A DNA stretch of 64,000 bases from Neoluteolibacter marinus. GTDB taxonomy: Bacteria; Verrucomicrobiota; Verrucomicrobiia; Verrucomicrobiales; Akkermansiaceae. Below the pieces are notes generated by a model. The model saw only the letters and a list, made by a program, of their open reading frames with translations, searched no databases and was not told the DNA's origin. Shown here piece by piece: positions 33,737 through 42,228 of the stretch; the first letter of the stretch is position 1; the number at the start of each line of letters is the position of its first letter. Position numbers and translations under genes: made by a program. Where the stretch lies: the NCBI RefSeq assembly GCF_014904755.1, contig NZ_JACZFQ010000006.1, forward strand, positions 62,001-126,000. Direction: 5' to 3'.

Positions 33737-35563
33737 ATGTACGACCGCAAGACTTGGATTGTCGTGATCGCCTGCAGCATCTTGCTGGCGGTCAACGTCT
33801 ACTTCACCCCGAAAAAGCCGCCGGCTCCGGTGGGGAAGGACGAGGTTGCCGAATCCTCCGGCACGCCGCCGGAGACCGGTGACAAGCCCGGTTCGCTGAA
33901 GGTCGAGGAGCCCGACACCCAGGTGGTCGAGGTCACCTCGAAACTCGAAACCTCCGAAGCGATCTTCACCTTCACCAACATCGGCGGCGGCTTGAAGACC
34001 GCCGAGATGAAGGGCGCCAAGCCCGGTGCCGAGGGGCCGGTGCAGCTCAACCGCCACGGTGCCAGCGCCATCGGCGCGATCGCCAACGGCCCCGACCGGA
34101 TCGAGGGCATCGCCTATGAGTTCGTCCCGGAGGAGTCGGTCGACGGGAAGTCGGTCGTTTTCCGCGGTCGCCTGCCGGCCGGACTGGTTGCCAAGAAGAC
34201 CTGGTCGCTGGTCGACGGTGCCGAACCCGGGGCACCCTACCGGCTTGATCTCAAGGTGCAGCTGGAGAACGCCACCGAGAACACGCTGAATCTCGATAGC
34301 TTCAGCCTCTTCCTCGGTTCGGCAACGCCGCTGGAACTCAACGAGCGGGGCGAGCAGACCGGTGCCGTCCTGCGCAACGACGGCGAGTTCTCGCTGACGT
34401 CTCCCAACGCCTTCGACAAGGGCTGGTTCGGTTTAAAGAAGGCTCAGGACACGATCACTCAACCCGCCGGCAAGGCGGAGTATGCGGGCGTCGCCAACCA
34501 GTTCTTCGCCACCGTGATCAAGCCGTCCGAGCCGGGCGAGTCCCTGCTCTGGAGCAAGACCGGCTCGGTCACGCTGAAGCCGGGGAGCCAGCCTTTGAGG
34601 TCGATCCGTGCCGGCCTCCGCCTGCCGGCGGTGGTGCTGTCCCCGGGTGAGCAGCGCGGGATTTCCTATCAGGTCTTCACCGGACCCAAGCAGAACGGCG
34701 TGCTGCGCAAGATGGGCGAGGATTGGGGCGATCTGATGAACTACGGGATGTTCAGTCCCTTCAGCCGCTTCATGAACTGGTCGCTGTGGTGGATCCACGC
34801 CGGCCTGGCGAAGATCTCCGGCACGTGGGCCTGGGGTCTGTCGATCATCGTCCTGACCATCCTCCTGCGCACCGCGATCTGGCCGCTCTACAACCGCTCC
34901 AACCGGACGATGAAGCGGATGGCCAAGCTCAAGCCGGAGATGGACAAGCTGAAGGAGAAGTATCCGGACGATCCGCAGAAGATGAACCAGGAGATGATGA
35001 AGCTCTACCGGACGTACGGGATCAACCCGCTCGGTGGCTGTCTCCCGATGTTCGCCCAGCTGCCGATCTTCTTCGGCTTCTACTCGATGCTTATGCACGC
35101 GGTGGAGATGCGCGGCCAGGAATTCCTCTGGGTCCATGACCTCGCACTGCCCGACACGATCTTCAGCCTGGGGGGCATCCCGATCAACCCGCTGCCGATC
35201 GTCATGGCGATCACCAGCTTCCTGCAAATGGCGATGATGCCGAACACTGGCGGCGACAAGACCCAGATGATGGTGATGAAGCTGATGCCGTTCTTCTTCC
35301 TCTTTATCTGCTACAACTTCGCTGCCGCGCTGGCGCTCTACTGGACCACCTCGAACATCTTCTCGATCTTCCAGACCTGGCTGAGCAATCGCCTGCCCGA
35401 GCCGGAGCTCAAGAGCAAGCCGGGCAAGAACGGCAAGAGCTGGGTCGAGCGGATGGCCGAGAAGGCCGACCAGGCCCAGCGCATGCGCCAGGCCCAGGGC
35501 CGGGTGATCGACCCGAAGGAAGGTGGCGCCGGCAAGAAGCGCCCGCCGCGGACCGGCGGCTGA
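33737..35563 (+). CDS. yidC: Membrane protein insertase YidC
   Basis: A 608-residue Oxa1/YidC insertase that places proteins in the inner membrane. A first helix (IVVIACSILLAVNVYF) and a large periplasmic domain (about 40-350) mark the Gram-negative type. The conserved C-terminal core has the groove arginine in TILLRTAIWPL, then RMAKLKPEMDKLKEKYPDDPQKMNQEMMKLYRTYGINPLGG (read in parts) and five helices ending in ALYWTTSNIFSIFQ. A basic C-terminal tail (GKKRPPRTGG) could contact ribosomes. It is the last gene of the operon. Confidence 0.95.
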   Translation: MYDRKTWIVVIACSILLAVNVYFTPKKPPAPVGKDEVAESSGTPPETGDKPGSLKVEEPDTQVVEVTSKLETSEAIFTFTNIGGGLKTAEMKGAKPGAEGPVQLNRHGASAIGAIANGPDRIEGIAYEFVPEESVDGKSVVFRGRLPAGLVAKKTWSLVDGAEPGAPYRLDLKVQLENATENTLNLDSFSLFLGSATPLELNERGEQTGAVLRNDGEFSLTSPNAFDKGWFGLKKAQDTITQPAGKAEYAGVANQFFATVIKPSEPGESLLWSKTGSVTLKPGSQPLRSIRAGLRLPAVVLSPGEQRGISYQVFTGPKQNGVLRKMGEDWGDLMNYGMFSPFSRFMNWSLWWIHAGLAKISGTWAWGLSIIVLTILLRTAIWPLYNRSNRTMKRMAKLKPEMDKLKEKYPDDPQKMNQEMMKLYRTYGINPLGGCLPMFAQLPIFFGFYSMLMHAVEMRGQEFLWVHDLALPDTIFSLGGIPINPLPIVMAITSFLQMAMMPNTGGDKTQMMVMKLMPFFFLFICYNFAAALALYWTTSNIFSIFQTWLSNRLPEPELKSKPGKNGKSWVERMAEKADQAQRMRQAQGRVIDPKEGGAGKKRPPRTGG

Positions 35564-35598
35564 GCCGGTGGCTGGCACGCATCGTCACGAAGCCCGGA

Positions 35599-35627
35599 TT
35601 GGACGAATGGCCGGGAGCGCGTAAGAT
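35599..35627 (+). promoter_or_regulatory. Promoter candidate giving near-leaderless message
   Basis: TTGGAC at 35599-35604 and TAAGAT at 35622-35627 are 17 bp apart. The ATG of the DUF2237 gene is at 35634, seven bases after the -10 box, which places the start codon at or next to the expected +1. No ribosome-binding site precedes the ATG in the message. Confidence 0.5.
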
Positions 35628-35633
35628 GCGCTC

Positions 35634-35999
35634 ATGGCGGTGGAACGACGAAATGTGTTAGGCGGGGTGCTCGAACCGTGTTCGACGCAGCCGATGACCG
35701 GGTTTTTCCGCGACGGTTGTTGCCGGACCGGCCGCGGCGACGTCGGGGTGCACGTCGTGTGCGCCCGCATGACCGAAGGTTTTCTCGAATGGTCGAAGTC
35801 CCGTGGCAACGACCTCACCACCCCGCGGCCGGAGTTCGAGTTCCCCGGCCTGCAGCCGGGTGACCGCTGGTGCCTGTGCGCCGCCCGCTGGAAGGAGGCG
35901 CTCGACGCCGGACAGGCGCCGCCGGTGGTGTTGGAGTCCACCCACGAGTCGGCGGTCGAGTTCCTCGATCTCGACGACTTGCGCGCCCACGCCCATTGA
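35634..35999 (+). CDS. DUF2237-family protein
   Basis: A 121-residue cytoplasmic protein of a conserved but uncharacterised family. NVLGGVLEPCSTQPMTGFFRDGCC and DVGVHVVCARMTEGFLEWSKSRGNDL(T)TP, followed by FPGLQPGDRWCLCAARWKEA, match the family over its whole length. Paired cysteines (CC and CLC) might bind metal. It may be translated from a nearly leaderless message. It is followed 41 bases later by an esterase gene, probably on the same transcript. Confidence 0.85.
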   Translation: MAVERRNVLGGVLEPCSTQPMTGFFRDGCCRTGRGDVGVHVVCARMTEGFLEWSKSRGNDLTTPRPEFEFPGLQPGDRWCLCAARWKEALDAGQAPPVVLESTHESAVEFLDLDDLRAHAH

Positions 36000-36040
36000 A
36001 TCGTCTGGCCCCGCAAGCGCATCGGATTCAGGGTGCGGGC

Positions 36041-37174
36041 ATGATCGTCCGGCCGCTTCCTGTTTGCCTGGCGCTGGCCGTGGCCTCCGCCCGCGCCGAG
36101 CCGATGACGGTGGAACGGCTTCCCGTGCCGGTGGAGCTCTCGCTGCCCGAGAACCACGATCCGGCGAAGAAGTGGCCGGCGGTGTTCTTTTATCACGGCC
36201 TGGGCGGGCACCCGACGACCACCATGATCCGCCGCCACACGGGCGCGAAGGATTGGATCGTGGTCGGCATGACCTTCTCGTTCGAGGGGGCGTTCCGCTA
36301 CTCGCCGGACAATCTCAAGAAGGAGCTGGCGATCTTGCAGGGGGTCCGCGACCGCCTCGCCGCGGAGCAGGGACTCGATCCCGGGCGCTTGTTTGTCTCC
36401 GGGTTCAGCCAGGGTGGCTGGGTCAGCGGGATGTTCTTCCAGGCCGATCGTTCGCTCGCCGGTGCGGCGATCCTGGGCGCGGGGCACATGAACCAGCTTT
36501 CGCCGCAGCCGGCCAGCTATCCGGGCACTCCTTTGTTCCTCGGGGCAGGCCGCATGGACGGGGTCTATCCGTTCGCTCTGAAGGCCCGGCTCTTTTACGG
36601 GAAGCTGGGTGCCGCGGTGACGATGGAGACCTGGCACGGCTTGAAGCACGAATTCCCCGGCGACGGATCGCCGGGTTTGACGGAATGGTTCACGCTGCGG
36701 AATGGCGGTGTCCCCGACACCAACGCGATCGAAGCAGACTATGCGAAGCTGTTGGAGCTGCCGCCTTTGGCGCAATGGCGGGGCTTGCTGGATCTCCGTG
36801 AGCGGCCCTTCGTGAATGCCCCCGGGCAGCCGTGGCCGGAGACGATCCGCAAACGGATCGCGGTGCTGGAGGCGGATCCCGCGGTGGCCGGGGAGGCGAG
36901 GCTGTTCGGCCGGCACCGCCACCTCTTGGCCGGGGAGGTCAACATGAAGACCCTCGAGGATCTGGCCAAGGTGAAGGACGGCTACGACGTGCTGGTCCTG
37001 GAGGCCGGTGACAGCCCGCAAACGGAACTCATCGAGGCGGACCGCCAGCGGGTGACCGGTTTGTTGGAGAGCTTCGAAGCCCAGCGCGCGCAGCAGCCGC
37101 CGGAAGAAAAGCCGGTGCGCCCGGATTTCCCGAAGTCGGACCGGGGCATCCCGCGCAATCCGCTGGTGCGGTGA
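36041..37174 (+). CDS. Exported alpha/beta-hydrolase esterase, PHB-depolymerase-like
   Basis: A 377-residue protein with a short signal sequence (ending ASARA). Residues about 25-210 form an alpha/beta-hydrolase: HG-type oxyanion motif (FFYHGLGGHPTT), nucleophile elbow GFSQGG (serine near 120) and the C-terminal HGLKHEFPG histidine. Its relatives are periplasmic esterases that act on polyhydroxybutyrate, feruloyl or xylan esters. A second, unrelated-looking domain of about 150 residues follows with the shape of a thioredoxin-like fold (no CxxC). The ATG at 36041 starts a good signal. It is convergent with ptsI (3 bp gap). Confidence 0.7.
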   Translation: MIVRPLPVCLALAVASARAEPMTVERLPVPVELSLPENHDPAKKWPAVFFYHGLGGHPTTTMIRRHTGAKDWIVVGMTFSFEGAFRYSPDNLKKELAILQGVRDRLAAEQGLDPGRLFVSGFSQGGWVSGMFFQADRSLAGAAILGAGHMNQLSPQPASYPGTPLFLGAGRMDGVYPFALKARLFYGKLGAAVTMETWHGLKHEFPGDGSPGLTEWFTLRNGGVPDTNAIEADYAKLLELPPLAQWRGLLDLRERPFVNAPGQPWPETIRKRIAVLEADPAVAGEARLFGRHRHLLAGEVNMKTLEDLAKVKDGYDVLVLEAGDSPQTELIEADRQRVTGLLESFEAQRAQQPPEEKPVRPDFPKSDRGIPRNPLVR

Positions 37175-37177
37175 CGA

Positions 37178-38953
37178 TCACTCCAATAGCTCCGGATAAT
37201 ACTTCCGGGCGAGGCCGACCGTCGCGTCCATGATGTCGTTGCTGAGCGGCGTCTTGATCGCCTCGTCGGCCATGGCGGCGCACTCGGCGTGGCTGAGCGC
37301 ACGGATGGCGCGGCGGACGCGGGGCACCTGGTGAGGGCCGACGGAAAGCTCCTCGACGCCGAGTCCCAGCAGCAAGGGGGTGAGGCGGATGTCGCCGGCC
37401 ATTTCGCCGCAGACCCCGGTCCAGATGCCGGCATTGGCGGCGGCATCGACGGTGCGCTTGATCAGGCGCACCACCGCGGGGTGGGTCGGCCGGTAGAGGT
37501 TGGCGACGTGGTGGTTCACCCGGTCCACCGCGACGGTGTACTGGATGAGGTCGTTGGTGCCGATCGAGAAGAAGTCCACCTCCGGCGCGATCAGATCGGC
37601 GACGATGGCGGCGCTGGGCAGCTCGATCATGACGCCGGTTTCGAGGCGCTCGTCGAAGGGGACACCCTCTTTCGAGAGCTCTTCCATGCACTCCTTCAGG
37701 TAGTCCTTGGCGCGGCGGACCTCGCTGAGGCCGGAGACCAGCGGGAACATCACCGCGAGCTTGCCGTGGACGCTGGCCCTCAGGATCCCGCGGAGCTGCT
37801 CCTTGAACATCCCGGGGCGGTCGAGCGAAACGCGGATCCCGCGCCAGCCGAGGAAGGGGTTGGGCTCCGGTTCGGTGAGCGGCTCCACCGGCAGCTTGTC
37901 GCCGCCGGCATCGAGGGTGCGGATGATCACCGGATGGGGCGACAGCGCCTTGGCGAGCTTGGTGTAGGCCTCGGTTTGTTCGAGTTCCCCCGGCATCTCC
38001 TCGCCGTCGAGCAACAGGAACTCGGTCCGGTAGAGGCCGACGCCCTTCGCGCCGCTGTTGGTGACCAGGGCGAGCTCGTCGAGGAACTCGATGTTGGCGG
38101 AAAGCGTGATCTTGCGCCCGTCGGTGGTGGCGGTGAGGGCGTCCCGCTGGGCCTCGAGGTCCTGGCGGACCTTCTCCTTGCGATCCCTCAACTCGCGGTA
38201 GCGGGCCAAGGTCTCTTCGGACGGGTGGAGGATCAGCTTGCCGGAATAACCGTCGAGGATGGACGGGGTGAGGGTGCGGATGTCGAGTACCGCGTCCTCG
38301 ATGCCGACGATCGCCGGCAGCCCGAGCGAGCGGGCGAGGATCGCGGTGTGCGAGTTGACGCTGCCCAGTTCGGTGGCGAAGCCGACCACATGGCGGCGGT
38401 TGATCGCGACCGTGTCGGACGGGGTGAGATCGTAGGCGACGAGGACGTGCTGCTCGTCCGGGGCAACGTGGCGGACGACGTCTTCCGGGCGGAAATTCCT
38501 CAGCACCCGTTGGCAGACGTCCTCGAGGTCGGAGGTGCGCTCGCGCAGATAGGGATCCGGCACCCGGCGCATCGCTTCCAGGAAATGCTGCATCACCGCG
38601 TAGAAGGCGAACTCCGCGTTCTGTTTGCGGGAGGCGATGGCATCCGCCACCCGGTCGAGCATCGCCCGGTCCTCGAGCACCATCAGGTGCGCTTCGAAAA
38701 TCTGGCTCTCCGCCTCGCCGGAGATCGCCTTGATGCGCTCCTGCAGTTCGTCGAGCTGGACCTTGGTCTCCTCCAGCGCGGCGCGGAAGCGCTGCTGCTC
38801 CGACTCCACGTCCTTCTCGCTGATCTCGTAGACCTCGGGGGCGGAAAATCCCCGCGCGACAACGTGAACCGGCCCGATGCCGATCCCGGGAGACACCGGG
38901 ATGCCTTGGAGGACGGATTCCTGCGTGGAGTGGATGGACATTTCCGCACTCAT
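37178..38953 (-). CDS. ptsI: Phosphoenolpyruvate-protein phosphotransferase, enzyme I
   Basis: Transfers phosphate from PEP to HPr. The protein has 591 residues. The N-terminal HPr-binding domain leads to the phospho-histidine loop SHTAI (H about 202), and the C-terminal TIM barrel has GVCGEMAGD with the conserved active-site cysteine. The segment before the histidine is ELGSVN, not the usual GGRT. Either ATG at 38953 or 38941 could start translation; the first is given. It is divergent from ptsH. No sugar-specific EII genes occur in the window, which suits a regulatory PTS. Confidence 0.92.
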   Translation of the reverse strand: MSAEMSIHSTQESVLQGIPVSPGIGIGPVHVVARGFSAPEVYEISEKDVESEQQRFRAALEETKVQLDELQERIKAISGEAESQIFEAHLMVLEDRAMLDRVADAIASRKQNAEFAFYAVMQHFLEAMRRVPDPYLRERTSDLEDVCQRVLRNFRPEDVVRHVAPDEQHVLVAYDLTPSDTVAINRRHVVGFATELGSVNSHTAILARSLGLPAIVGIEDAVLDIRTLTPSILDGYSGKLILHPSEETLARYRELRDRKEKVRQDLEAQRDALTATTDGRKITLSANIEFLDELALVTNSGAKGVGLYRTEFLLLDGEEMPGELEQTEAYTKLAKALSPHPVIIRTLDAGGDKLPVEPLTEPEPNPFLGWRGIRVSLDRPGMFKEQLRGILRASVHGKLAVMFPLVSGLSEVRRAKDYLKECMEELSKEGVPFDERLETGVMIELPSAAIVADLIAPEVDFFSIGTNDLIQYTVAVDRVNHHVANLYRPTHPAVVRLIKRTVDAAANAGIWTGVCGEMAGDIRLTPLLLGLGVEELSVGPHQVPRVRRAIRALSHAECAAMADEAIKTPLSNDIMDATVGLARKYYPELLE

Positions 38954-39035
38954 GCTGCGAAGCCGCGCCCGGCGTTCAAAGAACAAAAATCATCCGTTCC
39001 GGGCCAAAGCGCCGCTCTCCGGTCAAAAAAATCAC

Positions 39036-39065
39036 TTGGACGGAACCCGCGCATCCTCCTAGGCT
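39036..39065 (+). promoter_or_regulatory. Promoter candidate for ptsH
   Basis: TTGGAC at 39036-39041 and TAGGCT at 39060-39065, 18 bp apart, leave a 5' leader of about 20 bases before the HPr ATG. Part of the -35 flank would also serve the divergent ptsI gene. Confidence 0.45.
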
Positions 39066-39092
39066 CCGGCCCGTCCCGAACGAACTATCCCG

Positions 39093-39359
39093 ATGCCGCA
39101 GCGCGAATTCACCATTCAGAACAAACTCGGCATTCATGCCCGTCCCGCGGCCCAATTCGTGAAGACGGCCAGCCGCTTCACTTCCGAGGTCCGCGTCGAA
39201 AAGGACGGCGAAGAAGTGGATGGCAAGAGCATCATGGGCCTGATGATGCTGGCGGCCGGCCACGGCTCGGTGATCATCGTCGGTGCCGACGGTTCCGATG
39301 CCGAAGCCGCGCTCGACGCCTTGGCCGATCTCATCAGCCGCAAGTTCGAGGAGGATTGA
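39093..39359 (+). CDS. ptsH: Phosphocarrier protein HPr
   Basis: An 88-residue carrier. H15 sits in GIHARPAA and takes phosphate from enzyme I. S46 in GKSIMGLMMLAA is the site used by HPr kinase; the whole SIMGLMxLAA patch that docks to the kinase is intact. Both phosphorylation sites are therefore present, as expected beside hprK. It starts 139 bases from the divergent ptsI start and ends 16 bases from the convergent hprK. Confidence 0.95.
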   Translation: MPQREFTIQNKLGIHARPAAQFVKTASRFTSEVRVEKDGEEVDGKSIMGLMMLAAGHGSVIIVGADGSDAEAALDALADLISRKFEED

Positions 39360-39375
39360 GCGCGGCCGCGGTCCG

Positions 39376-40329
39376 CTAGACCTCGCCCGCCATGTGGCGG
39401 AGTAGGCGCTGGTTGAACTCGTCCGCCATGTTGTAGCCCAGGCGGCGCAGCTGTTGGTCGAGCGCCGCGATCGCCACCATGCGCGCGGTGTCGCGGCCCG
39501 GGGCAACCGGGACTTCGACGTGCGGCACTTGCTGGCCGAGGATCTCGAAGGACTTCGGTTGCAGGCCCAGGCGGTCGATTTCGTTCTGGTCGGCGTAGGC
39601 GATCAGGGTGACCACAAGGTCGAGCCGCTTTTCCGGCCGGATCGACGCGAGGCCGTAGAGGTTGGCGACGTTGACGATGCCGATGCCGCGGATTTCCAGG
39701 TAGCCCCGGGAAAGGGCGGGGGCGGAAGCGGTAAGTTCACCGCCAGCGTACTTGATCCGCACCATGTCGTCGGCGACCAGGGCACCGCCTTTTTCGATCA
39801 GGCCGATGGCGGTCTCGCTCTTGCCGGCGCCACTCTTGCCCATGATCAGGACGCCGATGCCGCGCAAGTCGACCATGCATCCGTGGAGGGTGACATTGGG
39901 CGCGAACTCGTTCTCCAGGCGCAGGGTCGCGGCGTTGAGGAACTTCATCGTCACCAGCGTGGTGCTGAAGACCGGGATGCGGTGCTCCGCGGCGATCGCC
40001 ATGTGCGCCTCGGTGAGCTTCGACCCGCGCGAGACGACGATCCCCGGGATGTCGCGCTCGCACATCCGCCGCAGCCGCTCCGCGCTCATCTGCGGCGTGA
40101 GCTTCTTCAAATAGGACATCTCGGAGTTGCCGAGCACCTGCAACCGCTTCTTGGCAAAGTAGCTGAAAAAGCCGGCCAGGGCGAGGCCGGGGCGGTTGGG
40201 CGCCGGCTCGCTGATCGGTCGCTCGAAGCCGTGTTTTTCGCTCAGCAGGGTCAGGGAAAGCCCGGCGGCGTGGCGTTCGAAGAATTCGCCAATGGTGATC
40301 GAGGCCGTTTGCTTGACGCGCGGTGTCAT
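39376..40329 (-). CDS. hprK: HPr kinase/phosphorylase
   Basis: Phosphorylates HPr on serine with ATP and removes that phosphate again. The protein has 317 residues. The Walker A motif GKSGAGKS is at 164-171; H149 in LHGCMVD and the family signature EIRGIGIVN (212-220) are present, as is a DxNE/EIDR element near the C-terminus. The N-terminal DRTGG-like domain is complete. In Gram-negative bacteria such a gene set usually controls regulators rather than sugar uptake. It is convergent with ptsH, so the three PTS genes span one locus. Confidence 0.95.
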   Translation of the reverse strand: MTPRVKQTASITIGEFFERHAAGLSLTLLSEKHGFERPISEPAPNRPGLALAGFFSYFAKKRLQVLGNSEMSYLKKLTPQMSAERLRRMCERDIPGIVVSRGSKLTEAHMAIAAEHRIPVFSTTLVTMKFLNAATLRLENEFAPNVTLHGCMVDLRGIGVLIMGKSGAGKSETAIGLIEKGGALVADDMVRIKYAGGELTASAPALSRGYLEIRGIGIVNVANLYGLASIRPEKRLDLVVTLIAYADQNEIDRLGLQPKSFEILGQQVPHVEVPVAPGRDTARMVAIAALDQQLRRLGYNMADEFNQRLLRHMAGEV

Positions 40330-40389
40330 TCGTTGCCGAGGCTAACGACGGCCCCGCCGGGATGGCGATGGGAAAAGCTGGAACCCGCG

Positions 40390-41610
40390 TCAGAAGGTGG
40401 TCGAGATCCCGATCGACACGATGTCCGCGCTGCCGGTCGCCCGGCCGGTGAAAACGCCGGTCGCGGCACTGCCGTCGCGGATGTTCACGTCGTCCGCGAA
40501 GACGTGGCAGTAGGCGGCGTTCAGCATCCAGCAGGGGTGGAATTCCCACGAGAAGCCTGCCGTCAGCCAGAAACGGTCCGCGTCGGGGATGCGCAAGGTG
40601 ACGGTGCCGGCGGGCACCGGGCTGCGGTCGTACGAGGCACCGGCGCGGAAGGTCCAGGTCTCGCTGGCGCGCCAGGTCGTGCCGAGGGCGAAGCGCCACG
40701 AGTCCTTCCAGTTCTCCTGCGTCACCGGCGGTTGGACCGCGGCCCCGGCGACCTGCGGAGCGAGCTGTTGGAAGGTGCTCCAGTGGGTCCACATCACGTC
40801 GCCGTGGATCGACCAGTCGCCGAGATCCCGGACCGCGCTGAACTCCACGCTGTCGGGGAGTTCGACGTCCAGGCTGACGGGGCCGTTGAAGGGGGCGAGC
40901 ACCGACACCGCCCGGCCCTTGAGGCCGAGGTCGATCGCCGAGCGGTAGTGCAGGCCGAAGCGGGTGCCGTCCGCCGGTTCGAACAGGATGCCGGCATTGA
41001 AGCCGTAGCCCCAGTCGTCGCCGGCGATGTCCAGGGTCGGCAAGGTGGAGGGGAGGGTGGACGTGATTTTGCCCTTGGCGTAGAGGGCGTCGAAGCCGCC
41101 GCCCACCGACCATTGTTCGTTGATTCGCCAGGCGAGCGAGGGGTTCAAGTTGAAGGAAACCAGCTCGCCGAAATCGGCCACGGAGCGGGCGGCGAAGAAG
41201 GTGGGGTAATTGGTCTTGAGCCCGAAGGTGGTGTAGGCGCCGAAGCCAATGCTGAGGCGATCAGTGATGCGCCAGGCGAGGTAGGTGTGGGGAATGTAAG
41301 CATCGGAGGCGATGTTGCCGGCAGGCGAGGGAACGACCGTGCCCGGAGGTGCCGGTGCAGGTGGCGCGTAGGTGCCGTTGACTTCCACCTCCGCGAAAAT
41401 CGCGCTGGCACCGATGGCGAAGGACCACTCGTCCTCCAGCAGCAACATCGCGGCGGGGTTCGACGCGAGGACGGAGGCGTCGTCGGCGATCGCCGCCTCC
41501 CCGGAAAATGCCCGTCCGAGACCGCTGGCGGAGCGCTCGTGGAGCTGGAATCCCGCGCCGGAAGTGGAGCCCATCAGGGCGAGGGAACAGGCGGCGAGGA
41601 GATTCTTCAT
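40390..41610 (-). CDS. FadL/OmpP1-family outer-membrane protein
   Basis: A 406-residue beta-barrel protein with a signal peptide (MKNLLAACSLALMG..SGA) and the family N-terminus GFQLHERSASGLGRAFSGEAA, in which the N-terminal segment plugs the barrel. Other markers are the NPAAM box (VLASNPAAMLLL), the Pro/Gly-rich loops and a terminal aromatic (STTF). FadL channels import long-chain fatty acids or other hydrophobic compounds, so the cargo here is undetermined. The ATG at 41610 is chosen by the signal peptide. It is probably monocistronic; the upstream gap of 193 bp serves it and the divergent DUF3817 gene. Confidence 0.85.
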   Translation of the reverse strand: MKNLLAACSLALMGSTSGAGFQLHERSASGLGRAFSGEAAIADDASVLASNPAAMLLLEDEWSFAIGASAIFAEVEVNGTYAPPAPAPPGTVVPSPAGNIASDAYIPHTYLAWRITDRLSIGFGAYTTFGLKTNYPTFFAARSVADFGELVSFNLNPSLAWRINEQWSVGGGFDALYAKGKITSTLPSTLPTLDIAGDDWGYGFNAGILFEPADGTRFGLHYRSAIDLGLKGRAVSVLAPFNGPVSLDVELPDSVEFSAVRDLGDWSIHGDVMWTHWSTFQQLAPQVAGAAVQPPVTQENWKDSWRFALGTTWRASETWTFRAGASYDRSPVPAGTVTLRIPDADRFWLTAGFSWEFHPCWMLNAAYCHVFADDVNIRDGSAATGVFTGRATGSADIVSIGISTTF

Positions 41611-41803
41611 GAGCGAAAGTTCGGGGGGGATTCGGCAGCGTGACCCTAGTTTTAAGCATGACGGCAATGATGACGCAAGAAGCAGGCAGAGCGGGATTCA
41701 TTCCACCCGGTTGGCTTCTCGTGCGGGAGGATTCGCTCGTTCCATTTCGGTCGGCATCGCCGCCTTTCGTTGACATCGTCCTGTCCGCTGTTCCTCTCGG
41801 CCC

Positions 41804-42193
41804 ATGTCCGTTTCGTCGCCTTACCAACCGCCACGCTCGGAGCCGACCACTGCCCCCGCTTTCGGGCCGAAGTTCCCCGGTCTCCGCGATCCCGTCGGCC
41901 GTGTCCGCCTCGTCGGCATGGTCGAAGGCCTTTCCTTCCTCGTCCTGCTGGGCATCGCCATGCCGCTCAAATACCTGGCCGGCATGCCCATGGCCGTGCG
42001 CGTCACCGGCATGATCCACGGCGTGCTGTTCCTGCTCTTCCTCCTCGTCATCTTCCAGGCGTGGGGAAACAAGGCGCTCACCACCAGGCAGTCCGCGATC
42101 GCTTTCCTGGCTTCACTGATTCCCTTCGGTCCCTTCTTGATCGACCGTCGCCTCGCGGCAAGCGCGACACGATCGGAAGATCCAGCGGGTTGA
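41804..42193 (+). CDS. DUF3817-family membrane protein
   Basis: A 129-residue protein with three membrane helices: GRVRLVGMVEGLSFLVLLGIAMP (read in parts), VTGMIHGVLFLLFLLVIFQAW and SAIAFLASLIPFGPFLIDRRL. RLVGxxEGxSxLxLLxIAMPLKY and the following GxxHGxLFxxF are the family hallmarks. Function is unknown; relatives have two to three helices with the acidic EG in the first. It lies 35 bases before the FKBP gene on the same strand. Confidence 0.85.
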   Translation: MSVSSPYQPPRSEPTTAPAFGPKFPGLRDPVGRVRLVGMVEGLSFLVLLGIAMPLKYLAGMPMAVRVTGMIHGVLFLLFLLVIFQAWGNKALTTRQSAIAFLASLIPFGPFLIDRRLAASATRSEDPAG

Positions 42194-42228
42194 CAGTCAG
42201 GCATCCCCGGGCCAAGGCTGCCGCCGCC

